Positions 1 to 5,119 of a DNA stretch of 5,119 nt are shown here, one piece after another. How positions within the stretch are numbered: position 1 is the first letter of the stretch; the number at the start of each line of letters is the position of its first letter. Where the stretch lies: assembly GCA_027335515.1 (NCBI GenBank), contig DAHWHT010000129.1, positions 1 through 5,119 of the forward strand. The letters are read 5' to 3'. The position numbers and the translations under genes are program-made. The stretch comes from Clostridia bacterium. GTDB lineage: Bacteria > Bacillota_E > RBS10-35 > JAJYVN01. A model generated the notes under the pieces. It was given only the letters and a program-made list of their open reading frames with translations. It made no database searches and had not been told where the DNA came from.

Positions 1-1659
1 CTCTTTTTCCACGATGGTAGGGTCTTCGCGTTGGACAACCGTTGCCCGCACATGGGATTTCCGCTGAGCCGCGGCACGCTACAGGACGGGGTTTTGACCT
101 GCCACTGGCACCACGCTCGGTTTGATCTGGCGTCCGGCTGCACGTTCGACTTGTTCGCGGACGATGCGGCGACCTATGAGGCGCAGGTAGTGGGCCCCGA
201 CGTCTATGTCCGACCGCGGGCGCGGAGGGATCCAGCGGCCTACTGGAAGGGTCGTCTTGAGGAAGGCATGGCGATGAACCTCTCCCTGGTGATGGTCAAG
301 GCGACGCAGGCCCTGCTCGGCCTGGGAGTCGCTCCGAAGACCTTGGCCGGCGTCGCCGGGCGCTTCGGTACCGCCAACCGCGACGCCTTCGGATCCGGCC
401 TCGTCATCTTGACCGCCATGGCACATGTGGCCCCGCTGCTGCCCCAACGGTTGGCCGCCTTGACCCTGGCGCAGGGCATCACGCGGGCGGCCGGTGATGC
501 CGCAGGCCAGTCTCCACACCGGACCCGTCAGCCCTTGGAGCGCGCGACCATCGACCCGGCCGTTGCCAAAGGGTGGATGCGGCATTGGACCCAGGCACGT
601 CACCGGGACGGCGCCGAGCGTACGCTGCAGACGATGCTTGCGGTGGGGTCGAGCGACGCGGAGCTGGCTGACGCGCTGTTTTCCGCCGTGACGGATCGCA
701 TTTACGCCGAGAACGGTCATACGCTCGATTTTACCAATAAGGCATTCGAGCTCGCGGAACTGATCGGTGATGAGGGCCGGGCTGCAGCGCTGCCGACGAC
801 GGTGCCCGGCATGGTCGGCGCGCGTGGCGCTGAAGAATCGAGCGCCTGGCACAGTCGGTTCGACCTGGTCGGTCTGGTTCGGGCGGCTGAGGACGCCATT
901 TCCGATGCGCTGCGGCAGGGGCGCGGCCGCCGAAGGAGCGACACCGCGGCGCTCGCGCACGCGGTGCTCGGCGATGAACCCAAGGCCGTCGTCCGGGCCC
1001 TGCTGGAGGCGCTGCGGGACGGCGCGCGGCCCGCAGACCTCGCACAGGCGGTTGCCCACGCCGCGGCGCTCCGCATCGCCCGCTTCGGTGTCAGCAACGA
1101 GTTTGGCGACTGGGACCGGGCGCTTCACACCTTCACCTACTGCCAGGCCGTGCACCACGCCACGGAGCGCACGGATTCGCCCGAGGTGCTGCGCGGTGTG
1201 TTCCACGGGGCTCTTTCGGTGTACCAGGACCGGTTTCTGAACGTGCCACCGGCCCGTATCCCCGGGGAGGGGCAGGGGCGCGACCTGGCGGATCTGCCGG
1301 CCGATGGGTCGGAGTTGTGCGGGCGGTTGTTGGCGGCGACGAGCGCCCAGGGGCAGCTGCAGGTGGCGTCTCGGCTGACCGCGCGCCACCTGCAGTTGCC
1401 CCTGCCACCAGATGACCTGCTGGCCGCTCTGGCGGAGGTCGTCGTTCGGGAGGACGCGGCCTTTCATACGTTCCAGATGCTTGAGGCCGGCTTTCGGCTG
1501 TGGCAGCAGTGGAACGGGGCCCCCGAGGGACGGATCGCGCTGATCGCGTTGGCACGATACGTCGCGGCGCACGCGCCGACCCAGCGCAGTTTCCTGCAAA
1601 CCGTAGACATTGCCGAACGACTGCACCGTGGCCAGGCGTTGTATGAAGAGGCGACCTGA
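1..1659 (+). CDS. Rieske [2Fe-2S] domain fused to a large uncharacterised helical domain (5' end cut by window)
   Basis: The reading frame is open from base 1 to the TGA at 1657-1659, giving 552 visible residues. The true start lies upstream: the residues before the first cysteine (LFFHDGRVFALDNR) are the usual strand leading into a Rieske cluster, so roughly 25-35 residues are probably missing. Visible residues 15-37 carry both halves of the Rieske motif: CPH (C15, H17) and CHWH (C34, H37). These would bind a [2Fe-2S] cluster for electron transfer. Residues from about 75 to the end form an Ala/Leu-rich helical domain with distinctive blocks: GHTLDFTNKAFE (239-250), NEFGDWDRALHTFTY (366-380), HHATE (385-389), FHGALSVYQDRFLN (401-414) and REDAAFHTFQMLEAG (473-487). 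From memory, this fusion recurs in several bacterial phyla with no assigned role. The histidines and acidic residues could hold a metal, which would suggest an oxygenase or oxidoreductase, but that is inference. No signal peptide or membrane segment is visible. The Rieske call is secure; the function is unknown. Confidence 0.93.
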   Translation, partial: LFFHDGRVFALDNRCPHMGFPLSRGTLQDGVLTCHWHHARFDLASGCTFDLFADDAATYEAQVVGPDVYVRPRARRDPAAYWKGRLEEGMAMNLSLVMVKATQALLGLGVAPKTLAGVAGRFGTANRDAFGSGLVILTAMAHVAPLLPQRLAALTLAQGITRAAGDAAGQSPHRTRQPLERATIDPAVAKGWMRHWTQARHRDGAERTLQTMLAVGSSDAELADALFSAVTDRIYAENGHTLDFTNKAFELAELIGDEGRAAALPTTVPGMVGARGAEESSAWHSRFDLVGLVRAAEDAISDALRQGRGRRRSDTAALAHAVLGDEPKAVVRALLEALRDGARPADLAQAVAHAAALRIARFGVSNEFGDWDRALHTFTYCQAVHHATERTDSPEVLRGVFHGALSVYQDRFLNVPPARIPGEGQGRDLADLPADGSELCGRLLAATSAQGQLQVASRLTARHLQLPLPPDDLLAALAEVVVREDAAFHTFQMLEAGFRLWQQWNGAPEGRIALIALARYVAAHAPTQRSFLQTVDIAERLHRGQALYEEAT

Positions 1660-1692
1660 TCCGTCGCGTGTCCCCGTCGCGACCGCGGCGGA

Positions 1693-1768
1693 CGGATGGG
1701 CGGGGCGCGGCGGATACGGGGGAGGGCCTTTGAACGGTGCGGCCCCTATCCCGCCAGCCGCCCATCCG
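1693..1768. repeat. Long interrupted inverted repeat between convergent genes; possible two-way terminator
   Basis: An exact 11-bp inverted repeat (CGGATGGGCGG at 1693-1703, CCGCCCATCCG at 1758-1768) encloses further pairing. GGCG at 1704-1707 pairs with CGCC at 1752-1755. GGATA at 1712-1716 pairs with TATCC at 1747-1751. GGGG at 1718-1721 pairs with CCCC at 1743-1746. Together this gives about 24 base pairs broken by short bulges. The element lies between the stop codon of the + strand Rieske gene (1659) and that of the - strand operon (1887-1889), where a shared terminator or an RNA 3'-end stabiliser is expected. Neither strand has a T-run after the stem, so it is not a canonical intrinsic terminator. 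The rest of the 227-bp gap holds no credible gene. Confidence 0.5.
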
Positions 1769-1878
1769 CGCCACCCGTGTTCGCCGGCGCGATCAGGAAA
1801 GCGCGGGCCGCAGTGCGCGGCGTTCCACGGTCTTGTGTTGGTGGGTCCATCGAACCATCATGGGCCACCAAGGCGACG

Positions 1879-1899
1879 CCGCGGGATCACCGCGGGATC
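1879..1899. repeat. Short direct repeat across the stop codon of the 409-residue gene
   Basis: The 10-bp unit CCGCGGGATC occurs at 1879-1888 and again at 1890-1899, separated by one base. The - strand gene's last codons (ILE-PRO-ARG) and its TGA stop (1889-1887) fall inside this duplication. It looks like a slippage or local duplication product. No function is implied. Confidence 0.5.
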
Positions 1900-3116
1900 T
1901 GCAGCTCACGGCCGAGGACCTCGGCTACGAAGCCCGGGTGGCTCTGGACGAGGTCGCGAAGACGCCCCTTCGTTTCCGCAGCCTTGCCGAGCATTTCGGC
2001 CGCCTCCATCACCGCCGAGTATGCCATCCAGACGTCGGCGCCGGTAACGTCGTAGCCGAAGTCGCGCGAAAGCCAGTCGAGCGCGGCATAGCCGGCGTCG
2101 ACGGCGAAAGCGGGCTGCGTCGCCACGTGGTCGCGCGCGGCCCGCGCGAGGGTCTTCGGATCACAGGGCGAGGTGCGGGCGAGCTCGGCGGCGAGCGCAT
2201 AGAGGCCGAGTTCTTTGGCGGCGGTGAACCACTTGCCCTCCGCGCCCCGCGTCGTACGGACGAGGTCCCCCAGAATCTCCTCGGGTCGCTTGTGTGGGTA
2301 TTTCTTGGCGACGGCGCGGAACGTCGCGAGATACGTTCCGCCGGTGTCTGTCCGCAGGCCATAGCGCGTGTAGGCCTCGTCGACCAGGCCGGACGAGAGG
2401 AGCATCTCCTCGCAGAGCGCGTCGACCTCCGCGTCGCTTGTCCACGGGCCGCGCGACGCCTCGGCCAAGCGGATGGCCTCGGCTGTCTTGCCCATTGCGG
2501 CCGTGGCCTTCACGGCCCAGAGCCGATAGGACCAAAGGTGCTCGTCCTGTAGAACCTCAAGGATTTCGGAGTAGCGCCCGGCGTGGTAGAGGGCCGCCAG
2601 GCATGCGCTCGTGCCGTGGAAGTAGTTGCGGACATTCCCATCCGGGCTCAGCACCTTGCGGGTAAGGTCGAGCAGCCGGTCGGCCCACTCCGAGGCGACC
2701 TCCGGCGAGCCGCAGAGCTCTCCCCAGTGGTCGGCAAGCCGCTCGATGTAGGGTATCGCATCGGCGGCGTGCGCCTCCCAGAGGCGTTCGAGCCAGGAAG
2801 CCCGGGTCTTGGCGTCCGTTTGCGCCCGTGCGATGATCGGAACGAGGTCGTCCAAGGCGTGGTTCACGGCGGTGCCGATGGCACCCGATGAGCTGTCCAC
2901 CTGCTCAAGCGCCGGTGAAAGGCGCTCAATAAGAAGCACCGCGCCTTCCGCGGCGAGCCGCGGATCGCGGCGGGCGACCTTCTTGATCTCGCCCACTGCC
3001 TGCTTGATCCGTTGGATCGCAGGCTGAGATTTCCAGCCGAAGCTGTGCCGGCGGAAACGGGCCCTGAACTCCCACGTGTGACCGTCGTCCCCGTTCTTGG
3101 TTCGCTTGGTGGTCAT
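1887..3116 (-). CDS. Uncharacterised 409-residue all-helical protein, second gene of a coupled operon
   Basis: The start is the ATG at 3116-3114, giving MTTKRTKN. A longer in-frame start 26 codons upstream would run well into the preceding gene and add a Pro/Arg-rich stretch, so I reject it. The protein begins with a short basic segment and then a dense, conserved-looking block at residues 15-97, with WEFRARFRRHSFGWKS (15-30), a basic helix containing GEIKKVARRDP (42-52) and SSSGAIGTAVNHALDDLVP (75-93). The remainder is consecutive amphipathic helices of TPR-like spacing, for example GTSACLAALYHAGRYSEILEV (168-188) and a DEAYTRYGLR turn (246-255), then EGKWFTAAKELG (293-304). No nucleotide-binding, protease, nuclease or zinc motif is seen, and no signal peptide or membrane segment. 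From memory, related proteins occur widely as hypothetical proteins. A scaffold or adaptor role partnered with the upstream gene product is inference only. The basic N-terminal block could contact nucleic acid, but this is unproven. Confidence 0.88.
   Translation of the reverse strand: MTTKRTKNGDDGHTWEFRARFRRHSFGWKSQPAIQRIKQAVGEIKKVARRDPRLAAEGAVLLIERLSPALEQVDSSSGAIGTAVNHALDDLVPIIARAQTDAKTRASWLERLWEAHAADAIPYIERLADHWGELCGSPEVASEWADRLLDLTRKVLSPDGNVRNYFHGTSACLAALYHAGRYSEILEVLQDEHLWSYRLWAVKATAAMGKTAEAIRLAEASRGPWTSDAEVDALCEEMLLSSGLVDEAYTRYGLRTDTGGTYLATFRAVAKKYPHKRPEEILGDLVRTTRGAEGKWFTAAKELGLYALAAELARTSPCDPKTLARAARDHVATQPAFAVDAGYAALDWLSRDFGYDVTGADVWMAYSAVMEAAEMLGKAAETKGRLRDLVQSHPGFVAEVLGRELQIPR
3113..3116 (-). 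promoter_or_regulatory. ATGA stop/start overlap coupling the two operon genes
   Basis: Read on the - strand, bases 3116-3113 are ATGA. The TGA (3115-3113) ends the 533-residue gene, and the ATG (3116-3114) starts the 409-residue gene in a different frame. The sequence just before the ATG (CGCGTGGGCTGCGA) lacks a good Shine-Dalgarno match, which fits reinitiation by ribosomes finishing the upstream gene. The overlap decides the start of the downstream gene and suggests matched production of the two proteins. Confidence 0.8.
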
Positions 3117-4714
3117 TCGCAGCCCACGCGCCGGTCGAGTTCGGCGCAAAGGGCTGGAAACCGGCGATGCCCCTTCCGAAGGGTCGCGGCCCATCGGGCC
3201 ATCTCCCTGGATCCGTCACACGCCACACAGGCGGCGACCAGTGACGCGGCGTGTCCATAATGCCGTCGACGTTTCTGCTCGGTGACCCCGGCGACGCGCT
3301 TTTCGGCGGCTTTCCGCATGGCACAGAGCACGGCGCTGCGCACCGCGGCGTCCGAAGCGCCTTCGACGCCGGCATCGCGGAGGAGGTCGTCTATCTTGGG
3401 CGTCGTCAGTTGTGGTTCGTCGTCGCCTTCGGCGGTGCACAACTCGAGCCCGTCGACGTCCGGGCCGCCACCGGGGGGCCCGATGGATGGGCGGGAGGGC
3501 GCCCCGCCACGAAGGAGCGCCTGGAACAAGGGGAAGAGCAGGTGCCCGGGGTGGTCTCTGTCCGACCAGCCGAGGCCGGGCGCGGCCGCGAGCAACTCGG
3601 CCGCCTGCTTCATATCACCTTGCAGCGCGTGGAGGAAGGCGCGTTGGCGCAGGGCTTGCGGCGGACACACCCGCAATGCCTCAACCACGCGCTCATGAAA
3701 CGAGGGTTTGGAGCCTGCCGCTCCGAGCCAGCGGCACAGGCGAGCCATGGTCGGCTCGGTACGCCAAGCCCGCTCAAGCCACGGGGATACGTCCTTTGTC
3801 CCCAGCTCCTGCGCGGCGAGCGCCGCCCCGTCGAGGAACCCGCCGCGCGCAGACACCTGGTCGGACGCGATGTCCGCGGCTTCTTCGAACGCCGCAAGCG
3901 CAGCTTTCCATTCTCCCGCCTCTATCAGGCTCTCGCACCAGGCTTGCAGATCCCCGGTGCGCCTTGTCGACCGGGCGACGTTCGCGAGCCCGCCTGGGCC
4001 CTCGATGCGCCGGACGACTTCGCGCAGCCAGCGGTCGGCCTCGCTATCCCAGGAGCCGTGGCGTGCCCCGGCCGCTTCGGGTTCGACCATGGCTCGCCAC
4101 GCGGGGAGGAAGTCGGCCAGCCCTGGGAGGGGTTCGACGGCCGCGCGCTCCATCTCCTTGATCGGTTCCCAGAAGTAGCCGGCGCCGCCCATCTTGGCGA
4201 TGGCCGCGCGCACCACCTCTGCCCTTCGGCCAGGCTCCGATGTCATGTAAGCCGATACGACGTACTGCAGGGCGCACTCCTTGGCGTCGACGGCGAGGAC
4301 CTCGTCGATCATCTCATCCTGGCCGAGATCGACATCGGCATCGGCGATCGGTTGAAGCAGGGCATCGAAGATCTGGTATGTGGAGCCGTAGTCTTTGCGC
4401 AGAAACGCGTCCGAACCACGGCGCAGACGGTCGTCGACCTCCGCGGGGTCAGCGTGCCCAGCCCGCCTGGCCGCCTCGGCGAACGCAAGCACCTCGGCCA
4501 CTTCCGAGTCCTCCAAGGCCGCCGGAAGCCCGCCGGAGGCAACATGGGCCCCTCGATGAAGGATCGCGCCTGCCAGGCGCTCGCGCGTACGATCGTCGAG
4601 TTCGGCCAGTATCTCGTGCACCACTTGGCGCAGTTCGTCGGCGCCCATACCCGCCAGCGCCAGCTGGACGTCGTCTTGTGACGAATGGGGGCCGGTGTTG
4701 GCTCGTGGCTTCAT
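3113..4714 (-). CDS. Uncharacterised 533-residue helical-repeat protein, first gene of a coupled operon
   Basis: The ATG at 4714-4712 (MKPRANTG) is chosen because GGGGG lies nine bases upstream. Other in-frame ATGs are at 4723 and 4792, and the one at 4648 (MGADELRQ) is also possible. The protein is rich in Ala, Leu, Glu and Arg and looks all-helical. It opens with a helix containing DELRQVVHEILAELDDRTRERL (25-46). TPR-like helices follow, such as DAFLRKDYGSTYQIFDALL (102-120) and ESLIEAGEWKAALAAFEEAA (261-280), and then a conserved-looking GLGWSDRDHPGHLLFPLFQ (380-398). A Gly/Pro-rich linker (403-420) leads to a basic C-terminal helical tail with KRRRHYGHAASLVAACVA (481-498) and LRKGHRRFPALCAELDR (512-528). 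That tail reminds me of the C-terminal helices of some SWIM zinc-finger proteins, but no CxC...CxH SWIM motif is present. There is no signal peptide, membrane segment or catalytic motif. It probably acts together with the 409-residue protein; the function is unknown. Confidence 0.87.
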   Translation of the reverse strand: MKPRANTGPHSSQDDVQLALAGMGADELRQVVHEILAELDDRTRERLAGAILHRGAHVASGGLPAALEDSEVAEVLAFAEAARRAGHADPAEVDDRLRRGSDAFLRKDYGSTYQIFDALLQPIADADVDLGQDEMIDEVLAVDAKECALQYVVSAYMTSEPGRRAEVVRAAIAKMGGAGYFWEPIKEMERAAVEPLPGLADFLPAWRAMVEPEAAGARHGSWDSEADRWLREVVRRIEGPGGLANVARSTRRTGDLQAWCESLIEAGEWKAALAAFEEAADIASDQVSARGGFLDGAALAAQELGTKDVSPWLERAWRTEPTMARLCRWLGAAGSKPSFHERVVEALRVCPPQALRQRAFLHALQGDMKQAAELLAAAPGLGWSDRDHPGHLLFPLFQALLRGGAPSRPSIGPPGGGPDVDGLELCTAEGDDEPQLTTPKIDDLLRDAGVEGASDAAVRSAVLCAMRKAAEKRVAGVTEQKRRRHYGHAASLVAACVACDGSREMARWAATLRKGHRRFPALCAELDRRVGCE

Positions 4715-5119
4715 CGTGCCCATCCCCCGCCGGTCCCACGTTTCGGCATGGCTCGCCGCCGCGCACGGATCCCGCAGGACGTGGGGGAACACGACCTACG
4801 CTGGAGGCGGCGATCCAACCCGCTTGAGGGGCATATCGCCGCGGCGCCGCCCCTCCGTACTTCGCGACACGGGGCGAGGGCTCCTGTTGCATCGCCGGCG
4901 CAGGGTGGCGGCGGGTGTCTCTGCCGGCGTGGTCGATGTCGGGTTGCGAGGCGGCTGTGCGCACCGGCTTGCCGCTCCGACCGTCTGCAGGTGGACGAAG
5001 GCCGGGTTCAAGCCCGTGCCGGTCGTTGCCCTGGTCGCGTTCGCTGGCGTCGACCCGAGACGTACCGAACGAAAGGACACACTGCCTGGTTAGAAAAATG
5101 TGTACAAACCGATCTCTCG
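4715..5119. other. About 400 bp without a convincing gene, upstream of the operon
   Basis: Open frames cross this stretch on both strands, but their translations are Arg/Pro/Ala-rich and I recognise no domain in them, as expected of non-coding GC-rich DNA. It should hold the promoter and 5' leader of the - strand operon, yet no clear -35/-10 pair can be named. One small hairpin is possible in the leader: GAGGGGC (4826-4832) with GCCCCTC (4849-4855), with a 16-base loop. The last 35 bases or so (from about 5085) are AT-richer than the rest of the window, and may belong to the control region of this operon or of a gene beyond the edge. Confidence 0.4.
4724..4728 (-). promoter_or_regulatory. Probable ribosome binding site deciding the 4714 start
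   Basis: On the - strand, GGGGG at 4728-4724 sits nine bases before the ATG at 4714. For the competing in-frame ATG at 4723 the same G-run is directly adjacent, which is too close for a Shine-Dalgarno pairing. This favours 4714. The run is an imperfect match to the consensus, so the call is moderate. Confidence 0.45.

Noticed and set aside
31..33. TTG as the start of the Rieske gene
   Set aside because: The frame is open back to base 1, and the residues before it fit the Rieske domain, so the true start is outside the window.
79..1626. 515-codon open frame on the - strand opposite the Rieske gene
   Set aside because: Its translation is Arg/Gln/Gly-rich with no recognisable domain, and the + strand has a clear Rieske motif in a convincing frame. 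Long antisense frames are common in GC-rich codon usage.
1737..2552. 271-codon + strand frame running from the convergent gap into the 409-residue gene
   Set aside because: Most of it is antisense to a better-supported gene, and the translation has no recognisable features.
3251..4681. 476-codon open frame on the + strand opposite the 533-residue gene
   Set aside because: The composition is that of an antisense shadow. The - strand frame has helical patterning and a clean ATGA junction with the next gene.
5003..5022. GGGTTCAAGCCCG resembling a tRNA T-arm
   Set aside because: A standard 5-bp T-stem around the loop does not pair, and I found no acceptor stem or anticodon arm around it. It is a chance small palindrome.
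5098..5119. ATG at 5098 with a frame open to the window edge
   Set aside because: Only seven codons are visible, and the nearest purine-rich stretch (GAAAGGA) is about 20 bases away, so there is too little to call a gene.

Overview
The window is GC-rich DNA, and its coding frames strongly prefer G or C at the third codon position. This suggests a high-GC bacterium, but nothing seen here fixes the phylum. There is no rRNA, tRNA, transposase, CRISPR array or phage gene. Three protein genes account for most of the sequence, in a convergent layout.

Left part (1-1659, + strand): the 3' part of a gene for a Rieske [2Fe-2S] protein. The cluster-binding domain is at the N terminus, and the window edge cuts off the first few dozen residues. 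A helical domain of more than 450 residues with several conserved-looking histidine motifs follows. I recognise this architecture as a recurring but uncharacterised bacterial family.

Convergent gap (1660-1886): 227 bp between two facing stop codons. It holds a long interrupted inverted repeat (1693-1768) that could end transcription from either side, although it has no T-tract.

Middle and right (4714 down to 1887, - strand): two genes of unknown function for a 533-residue and a 409-residue protein. Their start and stop codons overlap as ATGA, so they almost certainly form a translationally coupled operon. Both proteins look soluble, all-helical and repeat-like, with no recognisable catalytic motif, signal peptide or membrane segment. 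The likeliest idea is that they work as partners or scaffolds, but no function can be assigned from sequence alone.

Right edge (4715-5119): about 400 bp with no convincing gene, upstream of the operon. It should contain the operon's promoter and leader. The last 35 bp or so are clearly AT-richer than the rest.

The best candidate for something undescribed is the coupled pair of unknown helical proteins. The Rieske fusion is second.
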